A stretch of 64,000 nt of DNA, taken from contig QAIB01000008.1 in assembly GCA_030418545.1 (NCBI GenBank), forward strand, positions 124,001-188,000, read 5' to 3'. The notes beneath the pieces are model-generated. The model saw only the letters and a program-made list of their open reading frames with translations, ran no database searches and was not told the DNA's origin. Origin of the DNA: Xenophilus aerolatus. GTDB lineage: Bacteria > Pseudomonadota > Gammaproteobacteria > Burkholderiales > Burkholderiaceae_C. Below are positions 22,865-30,979 of this stretch, one piece after another. The translations under genes and the position numbers were made by a program. Numbering within the stretch: the stretch's first letter is position 1; each line of letters begins with the position of its first letter.

Positions 22865-23965
22865 ATGAAACAACCAAAAGCGCCCTTTGGCGCTTACGAA
22901 CCCAACCTGAGCAATAAGAAGGTACGCAGAGCAGTCGCTGAGAAATTGGCGAACTTAGAAGCTGCGGGCTTCTCCGCCGACAAGCCAAAGCAAATCTACG
23001 CTGACAGACTCAGCGAGCTGATTGGGCAATCAAATCACGACCTGGGCCGCTACATCCGCTCTACGTGTCTTATTCAGACACGCGGGTACAAGAAATCGGC
23101 AGAAGGGCCTAACGGTGCGGGCTTTCCTATTTCGTACAAGCTGAACGCCATCGGCTTCAGACTGCTCAAGGACAAACTGAAAGACTTTGACGACCTCAAG
23201 GTCGAAGCTGTCGTTGCAGATAAGAGGCTTGCGACATACGCCAAGCGGCATGTGGACGAACTGTCCGCTCTGACATTCAACTACACAGACAAGAACGGCC
23301 GGCTGTGGCATGGACTGCAAAACATCCCAAGAGCAGACAAGGTGGCTTTCTGGCGCCACCACAATCTGCCTTTCAACTACGACATCAGCGCCTGCGCTCC
23401 AACCATCCTTATCCAGCTCGCGCACAACGTGGGGATGCTTGAGCTGCTGCAAGGACCAATCCACGCTTACATTAACAACAAAGATTCAATGCGTGCCCGG
23501 ATTGCCGAAGAGTTGGGAATTTCGCGTCAGCACGCTAAGCAAATTTTGAACTCCCTCTTCAACGGGGCACGACTTGCCAAGAACAACTTCTGCGCCATCT
23601 ACCGGGACTTGCCTGGACCGCCAGTGGACAAGAACAGGCGCATGGAGTGGTTGCAAAGCGATGTCGAAATTTCGCTGCTGAAGACTGCCATCGACCACGC
23701 ATGGTGGAAGATCGGGCGCAAGCTGGATGTCAATACGAAAAAGGGCGCCGTCCGCTGGAACATCTACTTCACGGCCGAACGGACGGTGCTGAACTCAATC
23801 GTGCGGTACCTGGACGAGAAGGGCCTGCAATTCTTTACTGAACATGACGGGTTCAGATCGAGCGGCGAGGTCGATACGGACGAGCTGAGTGGGTGGATCA
23901 AGGACAAGACGGGCTATGACTTGCAGATCGAGCGGGAAGAAGAGACACCACTTGAGCAGCATTAA
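22865..23965 (+). CDS. Minimal family-A-like polymerase (putative, divergent)
   Basis: A 366-residue protein not assigned with certainty. Three elements look like palm/fingers motifs of family A DNA polymerases or single-subunit RNA polymerases: FNYDISACAPTILIQLA (motif A, near residue 175), SRQHAKQILNSLFNGARL (motif B, with the K..N.-F-G pattern, near 220), and LQFFTEHDGFRSSGE (motif C 'HD', near 322). No exonuclease domain and no room for one. The N-terminal 100 residues (SNKKVRRAVAEKLANLEAAG) are helical. It lies between a pseudoknotted leader and iteron-like repeats, so replication is the leading guess. An unrelated Rep protein with coincidental motifs cannot be excluded. Confidence 0.6.
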   Translation: MKQPKAPFGAYEPNLSNKKVRRAVAEKLANLEAAGFSADKPKQIYADRLSELIGQSNHDLGRYIRSTCLIQTRGYKKSAEGPNGAGFPISYKLNAIGFRLLKDKLKDFDDLKVEAVVADKRLATYAKRHVDELSALTFNYTDKNGRLWHGLQNIPRADKVAFWRHHNLPFNYDISACAPTILIQLAHNVGMLELLQGPIHAYINNKDSMRARIAEELGISRQHAKQILNSLFNGARLAKNNFCAIYRDLPGPPVDKNRRMEWLQSDVEISLLKTAIDHAWWKIGRKLDVNTKKGAVRWNIYFTAERTVLNSIVRYLDEKGLQFFTEHDGFRSSGEVDTDELSGWIKDKTGYDLQIEREEETPLEQH

Positions 23966-24202
23966 CAACAAGCTATGTTTGTAACAACTTTCGTCCAGCT
24001 CATTCTGAGAGACACCCGCAGAGCAGCATTAACAACAAGCTATGTTTGTAACAACTTTCGACCAGCTCATTCACCGCCTCGACCGACCCATTTTGAGAGC
24101 CACCCGCAGAGCAGCATCAACAACAAGCTATGTTTGTAACAACTTTGCTCCAGTAGGTGGGCCGTCCGTTTTCCGGCCCAATTATTGCTTGTAACAACTT
24201 CC
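23954..24202 (+). repeat. Four iteron-like direct repeats after the polymerase gene
   Basis: Units begin at 23954, 24021 and 24109 (periods 67 and 88 bp) with core GAGCAGCATTAACAACAAGC then TATGTTTGTAACAACTT and CCAG. A fourth, decayed copy (GCTTGTAACAACTTCCGG) is at about 24187-24204. The first unit includes the last three codons and stop of the polymerase gene. A 21-bp insertion separates units 2 and 3. The layout suits a replication-initiator binding array; the spacing is irregular and the units too alike in the 'spacer' for CRISPR. Confidence 0.8.
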
Positions 24203-24204
24203 GG

Positions 24205-25030
24205 CCAGCCGAGATTTTCACGCTGCCGCCATTCCCAGCCGCATTCCACAGCCCCCAATCGTCAACCACCGCCTCCAATCGTCAACCTGCGGGCCTCCTT
24301 TAAGTGTAACAAAAAAGAGGTGTCTGGTGTGATCTGGAGGGGTCTGGGTGCACCCGGTGCGTTCCGGGGTGACTTGCGCCGGAGTGAGTAGATTGGTGAT
24401 TTCTACACCTTTTTAAGCCCCTCAACGGAGAGCCTCGTAACACAAAAGTTGTGTACTTTTTGGAGAAAGCGCCACCCTATAGACGCAACTTCTGAAAAGT
24501 GCCAACTATAAGGAGCAAGTGGGCCCGCCCGGACATCGTTACACAAACCCCGTTTACTTTTACCGGCAAGTTGGCAAATCCGGCCTTTATTCACTTTTGA
24601 GGCGTTTCCCAACTCTTTGAGTGAAGTCATCCACTTCATTCAGGACGAAGGTGGCTGCAGGATCGGACGGTAACGACCTAGTTACGCTCCGATCCCAGAG
24701 CCATGCTGGTCCTCTCAGCTGGTCAAGCTCTATCAGAACCTTGACAGGTCCTGGCCCAGAGGACTTGGGTCCCATTAGGTGATGGCTCTGTCATCTGAGC
24801 AGGATAGGTGTCTCTGGGCCTCAACCTGCACCTCATGGATTACGTCTTGGCCCAGGTTGTTGGGCGTCCGGACGGGCTGACTCGCGGGTATCACATTAAG
24901 GTAATGGACGCCCCAGATAAGGACGCGCGGAAAGTCCTCGCCAAGTTATATCGCTCGGGCGGGCTCACTCGGACATAAAAGCTGGATTGGGAGTCCGGGC
25001 GGGCTGACTTGCCTCCTTAAATACGGACTA
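24205..25030. ncRNA. Non-coding region dense in nested inverted repeats (candidate large RNA or origin)
   Basis: No convincing gene in over 800 bp. Structures seen: AGGTGT/ACACCT enclosing 24318-24409; ACACAA-AAG-TTGTGT at 24440-24454; interleaved AGTTGG/CCAACT (24569/24609) with TTCACT/AGTGAA (24590/24620), a pseudoknot pattern; TGAAGT/ACTTCA (24622/24633); GGATCGGA/TCCGATCC (24660/24688) with inner GTAAC/GTTAC; three nested stems CAGAGCCAT/ATGGCTCTG (24696/24782), GTCCTCT/AGAGGAC (24709/24758), GTCAAG/CTTGAC (24722/24740); GGGCGTCC/GGACGCCC (24862/24906). GGCCCAGAG (24753) can also pair with CTCTGGGCC (24812), competing with the second nested stem. Three copies of TCCGGRCGGGCTGACTYGC lie at 24867, 24955 and 24994. 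Strand is not known. Confidence 0.6.
25018..25023 (+). promoter_or_regulatory. TAAATA element before the 25048 gene
   Basis: TTAAATAC, 30 bases from ATG 25048, framed by AGTCCG (24992-24997) and CGGACT (25024-25029), which are inverted repeats. Confidence 0.55.
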
Positions 25031-25047
25031 CCAATTGCCGAACAAAC

Positions 25048-25260
25048 ATGAAAGACATTGACGAAGACCTAGCCAAGGCAATCCATCAAGCAATGCCCGA
25101 CTCTCTCCACGAAGAGGTCGCAAAGTTCAAAGATGAACTATCCATCACGCCGCCTGATGACGTTGCGAAGATTGAAGTGCTGAAGCAGAAGTTGGAGGCA
25201 CTCCGTGCTCAAGCAATTGAGCATTACCGCTTCATGACTGAAGGTCCGCCGAAAGATTAA
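25048..25260 (+). CDS. Hypothetical phage protein (70 aa)
   Basis: It begins MKDIDEDLAKAIHQAMPDSL and has a coiled-coil-like stretch DVAKIEVLKQKLEALRAQA. Acidic, soluble, not recognised. It is the first gene after the structured region and precedes TerS, so a packaging accessory role is possible. Confidence 0.68.
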   Translation: MKDIDEDLAKAIHQAMPDSLHEEVAKFKDELSITPPDDVAKIEVLKQKLEALRAQAIEHYRFMTEGPPKD

Positions 25261-25272
25261 CGTAGCGCGCAC

Positions 25273-25308
25273 TAAATACTCCCGTCATAACAAAAGACGG
25301 GAGTACAA
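25273..25308 (+). promoter_or_regulatory. TAAATA element plus perfect hairpin before TerS
   Basis: TAAATA at 25273-25278, overlapped by TACTCCCGTC pairing with GACGGGAGTA (10 bp, about 25277-25305), then CAA and ATG 25309. No ribosome-binding site outside the hairpin is visible. Confidence 0.62.
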
Positions 25309-25752
25309 ATGCGCAAATACGCAATCCTGCCACCTGAGACGGGTTGGCGAGCTGAATTGGCTAAGCGCAAGGTTGAATGGACAAACCGCAGCCTAGACCA
25401 AATTCACCAAGACATCGAGGACTACGTCTACCAAGAGGCCATGAACGGCACGAAGCTGTCATGGCTCGCACGGGAGTTTGGAGTCACGCCAGGAGAGTTC
25501 CGCTCTCTCTATGAAGGCGTCTGGCAGTTGGGTCATGACGCGCTACTGAAGGCCATCACGACCGACACGCTCGATGCAGCGCTGAACACCAATCAGGTCG
25601 TCGCAAAGATTTGGGCAGGCAAGGCAATCGCTGGCATGTCCGACGGTGGCGGCAGCATGCGGTCGGTAGACGTAGATGAGACGGACTTCGACAGCAACGA
25701 CGTCAAGATCAACGTCAACATCGTTCGTCGCAAAGACAACGCTGACGAATGA
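25309..25752 (+). CDS. Terminase small subunit (putative)
   Basis: A 147-residue protein. An N-terminal HTH-like region (SLDQIHQDIEDYVYQEAMNG, KLSWLAREFGVTPGEFRSL) is followed by the helical 'DALLKAITTDTLDAALNTNQ' and VVAKIWAGKAIAGMSDGG. The last part matches the 'A..G......wiGK..lG..D' oligomerisation pattern of TerS proteins. The acidic tail ends DVKINVNIVRRKDNADE. The position two genes before TerL supports it; it would recognise pac or cos DNA. Its stop overlaps the next ATG. Confidence 0.78.
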   Translation: MRKYAILPPETGWRAELAKRKVEWTNRSLDQIHQDIEDYVYQEAMNGTKLSWLAREFGVTPGEFRSLYEGVWQLGHDALLKAITTDTLDAALNTNQVVAKIWAGKAIAGMSDGGGSMRSVDVDETDFDSNDVKINVNIVRRKDNADE

Positions 25753-26027
25753 TTCGGGGGCCACGCAAGCGTCGCCCATTCACCGAAGAAGCACTAAAGA
25801 GAAGAGCAGCGTCACGGGTCGCCACCCTAGCTGCATGGTCCGCTGAATGGGAGCGGCCCTCTCACTACGAACTCGTTGAAGGACTCACGCGGGAGCACTC
25901 GCCTGAGTTCTTCAAGCTTGTCCACGCCCTGCGCAAGGAGTGGCTGTACCAGAAGCGCGGGGCCATGTTCAGCGCCCAGGCGCAGGCGAAGAAGCGCATC
26001 AGGGAGGCCAAGCAACGTGGAGCTTGA
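25749..26027 (+). CDS. Hypothetical phage protein between TerS and TerL (92 aa)
   Basis: It begins MIRGPRKRRPFTEEALKRRA and ends with 'SAQAQAKKRIREAKQRGA'. It is very basic and helical. It overlaps TerS (ATGA) and runs 11 bp into TerL, so all three are coupled. A nucleic-acid-binding packaging accessory is plausible, but no family is recognised. Confidence 0.7.
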   Translation: MIRGPRKRRPFTEEALKRRAASRVATLAAWSAEWERPSHYELVEGLTREHSPEFFKLVHALRKEWLYQKRGAMFSAQAQAKKRIREAKQRGA

Positions 26028-27327
26028 CCTTGACCTTCTTCCGCACCAAGCAGAGTTCATAGAGGACACGACAACCCGTGACCTGGCTCTTGTCGGTGGC
26101 CGTGGCTGCGGAAAGACCTACTCACTTTGTCTAAAGCTCATCACGCTCGCTGCGCTCCAAGCCGGTCACGTGGGAGCCGCGCTGTCACCGACTGGGACGA
26201 TGGCTGAAAAGGTACTGATACCTGGGATGCACGAAGCCCTGCAGCAGCACGGCATCAAGTACGAGTACCACGGCAGTTACCGCCGCTTCAAACTCTTCTT
26301 TGGTCGAAAGCACACGATCATCCACATCCTTAGCGCCACGAACATTCGAGACGCGCTCGGTCTCAATTTGGCTTTCTTCGGCATCGACGAAGCTGACACG
26401 ATGAACACGGAGGTTGCGCTTGAATCATGGCGCAAGTTGTCCGGCGCACTTCGAGCAGGCAATCCAGCCTACCAGCAGAAGGTGGCCGTCTCTACGCCCG
26501 AAGGATTCGGCTTCATGCATCAGCATTGGGTTGATTCGTTGAACGACGACAACCGCTCGATGCGCCGGCTGATCCGAGGCAAGACGCTCGACAACCCGTT
26601 CCTTCCACCGAACTACCTTGATGACCTTCGAGCGACATACCCAGCGCACTACCTGAACGCGTACTTGAACGGCGAGTTCGTCAACATGGCGGGCCGAGCC
26701 GTCTACGACCACTACAGCTTCGAGGATGGTGCGAACCTCACCAACCTCACTCTCGGCGATCTTGATCCTACTGAACGACTCCTCATTGGCGTGGACTTCA
26801 ACGTCGAAGGCATGTCAGCAGTGATCGCAGTGCAGCGTGGTCAAGAAGTGCACGTCGTAGACGAACTGCTTGGTGCGTTCAACACGCAGGCGCTCATTGA
26901 TCAAATCAAGGAAGAGTACACGGGGAAGCAGTTGCTGGTCTTCCCCGACCCCGCTGGCAACCAGCGCAAGTCAAGTACTACGAACACCGATCACGGGCTG
27001 ATTCGTCAAGCCGCAATGCCAATGCGCTTGATGTCTTCACACCCGCGCGTCCGCGACCGCGTCAACTCAGTCAACGCGATGTTCAAAAACGGCAATGGCG
27101 ACCGTCGGCTGCTCGTCAACAAGCAGACGTGTCCAGGTCTCCACAAGTCGCTGATGACTCAGGTTTGGGATAGCAACGACAAGCCAAAAAAGAACGTGCC
27201 CATTGGGCTGCCAAGCACGAAGAACACGTACATCGACGGCCCACTCGATGCGCTCGGCTACATGATCTACACGAATTGGCCTGTTCGCGGCTTCGGCGCC
27301 TCAAACATCAAGCTCGTAGGCGTCTAA
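26017..27327 (+). CDS. Terminase large subunit (TerL)
   Basis: A 436-residue packaging motor and headful/cos nuclease. ATPase: Walker A VGGRGCGKTYS near residue 28; Walker B LAFFGIDEADT near 120; coupling motif region VSTPEGFGF. Nuclease (RNase H fold): first Asp in LLIGVDFNVEGMSAV, second in FPDPAGN, third in the C-terminal NTYIDGPLDALGYM. The start at GTG 26017 is chosen for GGGAGG at 26002-26007; a longer open frame upstream is the shadow of the 25749 gene. Terminase_6 type. Confidence 0.94.
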   Translation: MELDLDLLPHQAEFIEDTTTRDLALVGGRGCGKTYSLCLKLITLAALQAGHVGAALSPTGTMAEKVLIPGMHEALQQHGIKYEYHGSYRRFKLFFGRKHTIIHILSATNIRDALGLNLAFFGIDEADTMNTEVALESWRKLSGALRAGNPAYQQKVAVSTPEGFGFMHQHWVDSLNDDNRSMRRLIRGKTLDNPFLPPNYLDDLRATYPAHYLNAYLNGEFVNMAGRAVYDHYSFEDGANLTNLTLGDLDPTERLLIGVDFNVEGMSAVIAVQRGQEVHVVDELLGAFNTQALIDQIKEEYTGKQLLVFPDPAGNQRKSSTTNTDHGLIRQAAMPMRLMSSHPRVRDRVNSVNAMFKNGNGDRRLLVNKQTCPGLHKSLMTQVWDSNDKPKKNVPIGLPSTKNTYIDGPLDALGYMIYTNWPVRGFGASNIKLVGV

Positions 27328-27339
27328 CCAGTGCGCAAG

Positions 27340-27345
27340 TAAATA
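27340..27345 (+). promoter_or_regulatory. TAAATA element before the portal gene
   Basis: GTAAATAA, 30 bases from ATG 27370; GGGAG lies between. No hairpin seen at this copy. Confidence 0.5.
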
Positions 27346-27369
27346 AGAACAACAAAGGGAGACTCAGTA

Positions 27370-28692
27370 ATGCCCGTTGCAACACAACACCCAGCCTACG
27401 TCAAGCTGCTGCCAAAGGTCGCGAAGACCGAGGACGCATTCGCTGGCGACGTGCTGGATTACGTTCCAAGGCTCAGCACACAGACCGAAAAGGACTGGAA
27501 GGCAATGGTAGATAGACCAGCCTTCTATAACGTCACAGAGCGCACGACGCAGGCGCTCGTTGGCGCCTTAATCCGCAAGCCATACACCCTCGAAGGCGTT
27601 GCGGGCGACGTACCTCACACCGATGAGACGACCTTTGACGAATTCATCCAGCGGTCCTACAAGCAGCTCCTGCTGAGCGGTCGTCTCGGTCTTCATGTGG
27701 ACTACGACGAGGCAGCAGGCTCGCCAAAGCTCATCGCCTATGAGTTCTGCAACATCATCAACTGGTCGAAAGACTTTGTCGTCATCGAAGAGCACATCAC
27801 AGAGCCAAACCCCGATGACCCTTTTGAGCTTGTCAGTGTTCCTCAGTGGCGTGAGCTGCGCCTCGTTGACGGCCTCTATGTTGTCCGGATCTGGCGAAAG
27901 ATCAGCGAGAACTCCTATGAGGTCATCGCAGAGCAAGAACCGACCATCCGTGGCGCTCGACTCGACTACATCCCTTTCTGGTTCGTCACCCCATACGACT
28001 GCTCAAAAGACGTGTACGCGCCACCACTGGCGGGTCTTGCAGACCTCAATGTCGCGCACTTCAGGCTAACTGTTGACCTCTACCACGGCGCCCACTTTGC
28101 TGCATTGCCGACCCCTTGGGTGTCTGGGACCCTGTTCACCGTTGACGGTCTACCGCCTCAACAGATCAGGATTGGCAGTGAAAACTTCATTCACCTAGAG
28201 CAAGGTTCAACGATTGGCTACCTTGAGCCCAACGGACAAGGTCTGCCACGCATTGAGTCAATGGCGAAAGGCGTTGAAGAGCAAATGTATGCGGCCGGGT
28301 CAAGGCTGCTCACCGTCAAGCGAGGCGTCGAAAGCGCCGAGGCTTTGCAGCTCCGTTCCGGCTCTGAAAGCGCCACGCTGGAAACGCTGGCGTCTGCACT
28401 AGAGCAAGGATTGCAGCTTGCCTTGAATTGCTACAACGCATGGGCAGGGTCGGCCGTGGAGCCAGAAGTCGCCCTCAATCGTGACTTCACCGCAGCGATG
28501 CTCGACCCGCAGCAAATGTCTGCGCTGCTCAACCTCTACAGCGCAGGCGTCATCACGCTTGAGTCGCTGATGCAGAAGTTGTACGAAGGCGAGGTAGTTG
28601 CTGACCCAATTGTTGAGGTCGCAATGCTCGCTGAACAGCCAAAGCCGCAAGCTGATGCGCCTAGCGATGAGGTTTCACCACCAGCGCAATAA
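27370..28692 (+). CDS. Portal protein (DUF4055-type)
   Basis: A 440-residue portal subunit; a dodecamer of it would form the DNA channel and docking site for terminase. The N-terminal 'VLDYVPRLSTQTEKDWKAMV' and ERTTQALVGALIRKPYTLE are typical of the DUF4055 portal family, as is 'YIPFWFVTPYDCSKDVYAPP' and the long helix near LEQGLQLALNCYNAWAG. The tail is Pro/Gln-rich. Its stop codon TAA is the first half of the next TAAATA element. Confidence 0.88.
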   Translation: MPVATQHPAYVKLLPKVAKTEDAFAGDVLDYVPRLSTQTEKDWKAMVDRPAFYNVTERTTQALVGALIRKPYTLEGVAGDVPHTDETTFDEFIQRSYKQLLLSGRLGLHVDYDEAAGSPKLIAYEFCNIINWSKDFVVIEEHITEPNPDDPFELVSVPQWRELRLVDGLYVVRIWRKISENSYEVIAEQEPTIRGARLDYIPFWFVTPYDCSKDVYAPPLAGLADLNVAHFRLTVDLYHGAHFAALPTPWVSGTLFTVDGLPPQQIRIGSENFIHLEQGSTIGYLEPNGQGLPRIESMAKGVEEQMYAAGSRLLTVKRGVESAEALQLRSGSESATLETLASALEQGLQLALNCYNAWAGSAVEPEVALNRDFTAAMLDPQQMSALLNLYSAGVITLESLMQKLYEGEVVADPIVEVAMLAEQPKPQADAPSDEVSPPAQ

Positions 28693-28739
28693 ATAACTCC
28701 GTCATCAACTACTGCCTCTCGGGGAGAGGACGACGGATG
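28690..28739 (+). promoter_or_regulatory. TAAATA element with two-part hairpin before the scaffold gene
   Basis: TAAATA 28690-28695 overlaps the portal stop. TCCGTC pairs with GACGGA, whose last bases touch ATG 28737, and CCTCTC pairs with GAGAGG inside. Confidence 0.6.
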
Positions 28740-29408
28740 CTTAGATTTGAAACGAACGAGGTACCAGCGGGGCTGGAAGCTCACTATGAAGACGCCGGCA
28801 ACGGCATCTACAGACTGAAGGTTGAGGGTGTGGTTCCCACCTCTCAATTTGATGAACAAAAGAACAAGCTCAAAGAGTTTAGAGACAACAACACAGAGCT
28901 CAAGCGACGTGTTGATGAGCTTTCAAGCTTTGAGACGATGTTCAAGAGCGGCGACTTTTCTGCGGAAAAGATCAATGCAAAGGTGAAGGAACAGGCTTCG
29001 GTGATGTCTTCAGAAATGAAGACCGCATACGAAGCGCAGATTGCGGAATTGGGCGCGTCCCTGCAAACGGCGAATGGTCGTCTTGAAAAGATCGTGCTTA
29101 ACAACGCAGTCGCAGCCGCTGCTCTCAAACACGGGGTGAGTGAGACAGCACTAGAAGACGTGCTTGCGCGTGCCAAGGCAACCTTCAAGGTTGTCGATGG
29201 TGAGCTTCAAGCTGCTGACGATGTACGAGACGCCAAGGGCAATCCGTACACGATGGACAGCTGGATGGCGAGCCTCGCTGACAAGGCAACGCATCTCTTC
29301 AAAGCATCTAGCGGTGCTGGTGCAGGAAAAACAGGAAGGCCATTCTTAACGCCTGAAAAGAAGTCCGGCGTGGACTTGATCTCGGCGGGATTGGCAAAGC
29401 GTCGCTGA
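28737..29408 (+). CDS. Scaffolding protein (putative)
   Basis: A 223-residue protein between portal and major capsid. The N-terminus is beta-like (LRFETNEVPAGLEAHYEDAG); the middle is a long charged coiled coil (EQKNKLKEFRDNNTELKRRV and 'AQIAELGASLQTANGRLEKI'); the C-terminus has a mixed domain and a basic end SAGLAKRR. This layout is that of internal scaffolds that guide capsid assembly. No protease is encoded nearby, so scaffold exit without cleavage is likely. Confidence 0.8.
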   Translation: MLRFETNEVPAGLEAHYEDAGNGIYRLKVEGVVPTSQFDEQKNKLKEFRDNNTELKRRVDELSSFETMFKSGDFSAEKINAKVKEQASVMSSEMKTAYEAQIAELGASLQTANGRLEKIVLNNAVAAAALKHGVSETALEDVLARAKATFKVVDGELQAADDVRDAKGNPYTMDSWMASLADKATHLFKASSGAGAGKTGRPFLTPEKKSGVDLISAGLAKRR

Positions 29409-29449
29409 TTTAGACGCTCTCACAACAAGAAGAACAAAGGGAGCCAACC

Positions 29450-30403
29450 ATGGCAATTATCACTCTCTCCGAAATCAAGAAGCTTGGCTACGACGACCTC
29501 TCCGCAGGTCTGGCTGAGTCGATTATCTCCGTCAACCCGCTGTACTCGATGCTGCCGTTCAACTCGGTCAACGGCAACGCGTACGCATTCAACCGCGAAG
29601 CTACTCTTGCAACTGCAAAGGCTGCAGGTCGCGGCGCATCAACGACTTCGGTCAAGGGCGCACCAACGTTCACGCAAGTGGCTCAGTCCCTCATCACTCT
29701 GATCGGTGATGCTGAGATTGCTGGCTACGATCTTGCACAGGGCATTGGTGAAGGCGCTGGCAATGATCCAGTCGCTATGCAGATCGCATCGAAGGCTAAG
29801 GCTGTCGGTCGTGAATATCAGCGCTTGATGGTCGCTGGTGACTCAGCAACTCCAGCATCGACCAACGACAACGGCGTGACCAACGATGCTGAATTTGACG
29901 GCCTCATCAAGCTCATTGGCTCCGACTCTGCATTCGCTTCGCAGAAGCTCGACAAGGCAAATGCTGCTCTGACGCTCGACATGCTCGATGAGCTGGTCGA
30001 CCAAGTTAAGGCTGCAAAGGCTCAGTTCATCATGGCTGCACCTGCTGCTGTCCGCAAGATCAAGTCGCTCATGCGCGCTTCTGGCGGTGTTGAATACCGT
30101 GAACTTTCCGGCGAGCAAGTCGCTTCCTGGAACGGCATCCCAATCTTCGTCAACGACTTCATGGCGTCGGACTACGTTACTGGCACTGCTGGTAATCAGA
30201 CCCACATCATCGCTGGTTGCTTTGACGACGGCACTCGCAAGCTCGGTGTCTCTGGCGTTATCCCACAGTCTGGCGGTCTGACCGTTGACGACGTTGGCTT
30301 CGCTGAAGCGTCTGACTTCAAGATCATGCGCGTGAAGATGTACGCAACGATGGCTGTGCACTCGACCAAGTCGGTTGCAGGTCTTTGGAACGTAGGCATC
30401 TAA
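29450..30403 (+). CDS. Major capsid protein (HK97 fold)
   Basis: A 317-residue protein. It begins MAIITLSEIKKLGYDDLSAG; 'GNAYAFNREATLATAKAAGR' looks like the E-loop region; LDMLDELVDQVKAAKAQF followed by IMAAPAAVRKIKSLMRA is the spine helix region; SGEQVASWNGIPIFVND is the typical P-domain/A-domain 'G.Pv...d' strand. The context (after the scaffold) and a strong GGGAG site agree. The codons are regular and adapted, as expected for the most abundant virion protein. Confidence 0.92.
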   Translation: MAIITLSEIKKLGYDDLSAGLAESIISVNPLYSMLPFNSVNGNAYAFNREATLATAKAAGRGASTTSVKGAPTFTQVAQSLITLIGDAEIAGYDLAQGIGEGAGNDPVAMQIASKAKAVGREYQRLMVAGDSATPASTNDNGVTNDAEFDGLIKLIGSDSAFASQKLDKANAALTLDMLDELVDQVKAAKAQFIMAAPAAVRKIKSLMRASGGVEYRELSGEQVASWNGIPIFVNDFMASDYVTGTAGNQTHIIAGCFDDGTRKLGVSGVIPQSGGLTVDDVGFAEASDFKIMRVKMYATMAVHSTKSVAGLWNVGI

Positions 30404-30423
30404 GTCAATCCAAGTTGACCCAG

Positions 30424-30454
30424 TAAATAAGGAGCGGCTCGTCCGCTCCTTTTC
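30424..30454 (+). promoter_or_regulatory. TAAATA element with hairpin and T-run after the capsid gene
   Basis: TAAATA 30424-30429; AGGAGCGG pairs with CCGCTCCT (loop CTCGT), followed by TTTTC. By structure it may act as a partial terminator for the capsid message as well as a leader for the next gene. Confidence 0.6.
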
Positions 30455-30469
30455 TATTTGGAGGCTCCA

Positions 30470-30979
30470 TTGGCACTCACGCTTGGACAAAACACATACG
30501 CTGACGAAGACGCAGCAAGCGAGTACACCACGATGGCTGGCCTCGACGCACTGTCAAATCCGCAAACCAGCCTCGTGCAAGCCACGATGGCTCTTGACCG
30601 TCTTTACGGCAGTCGATTCATTGGCCGCAAGGCACAGCTTGATCAAAAGCTTGCATGGCCCCGCATACCGACCTCCAGTGATGTTTCCGTCTCTGATGAT
30701 TGGTACTACACAGACTCTTTCGGCAACTACAGAGACTTCAACAGTGTACCCGCAGAGGTAATCCAGGCAACTGTTGAGCTTGCAGTCTTGCTTGAAGCGG
30801 GTTTTGACCTCTACGCCCAGCCAGAGCCTCTAGTCCTTGAGCTGAAAGAAAAGCTCGATGTGCTGGAGACGCAGGCAAAGTTTGCCTCTCCACGTCGTGA
30901 CGAGGGCAACCTCTACAAGATCAACGTCATCTTGGCACCACTGCTCAGCCAGGGCGGAACGATCAAGGCGGTGCGTTGA
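30470..30979 (+). CDS. Head-tail adaptor, 'DnaT-like' family
   Basis: About 169 residues. The family look is 'NTYADEDAASEYTTMAGLDA', 'LVQATMALDRLYGSRFIGRK' and QKLAWPRIPTSS, then VPAEVIQATVELAVLLEAG. Such proteins are annotated as DnaT-like ssDNA-binding but sit at the connector position in many phages. TTG 30470 is preferred as start, since GGAGG at 30460-30464 is spaced 5 bases from it; TTG 30458 would lie on the ribosome-binding site itself. Confidence 0.78.
   Translation: MALTLGQNTYADEDAASEYTTMAGLDALSNPQTSLVQATMALDRLYGSRFIGRKAQLDQKLAWPRIPTSSDVSVSDDWYYTDSFGNYRDFNSVPAEVIQATVELAVLLEAGFDLYAQPEPLVLELKEKLDVLETQAKFASPRRDEGNLYKINVILAPLLSQGGTIKAVR

Noticed and set aside
22737-23965. Retron (msr-msd RNA plus reverse transcriptase)
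   Set aside because: The protein has no YxDD motif or RT signature; its motifs look like family A polymerase. The idea of an RNA partner is kept only as a possibility.
23954-24204. CRISPR-like direct repeats
   Set aside because: The units are long, their flanks are also alike, spacing is irregular, and no cas genes are near; iterons fit better.
24185-24391. Plus-strand ORF of 68 codons after the repeats
   Set aside because: Starts inside a repeat remnant, no start signal, low-complexity Pro/Ser sequence.
24403-24639. Minus-strand ORF of 78 codons in the structured region
   Set aside because: No ribosome-binding site, unlikely composition, and it crosses several inverted repeats; no family resemblance.
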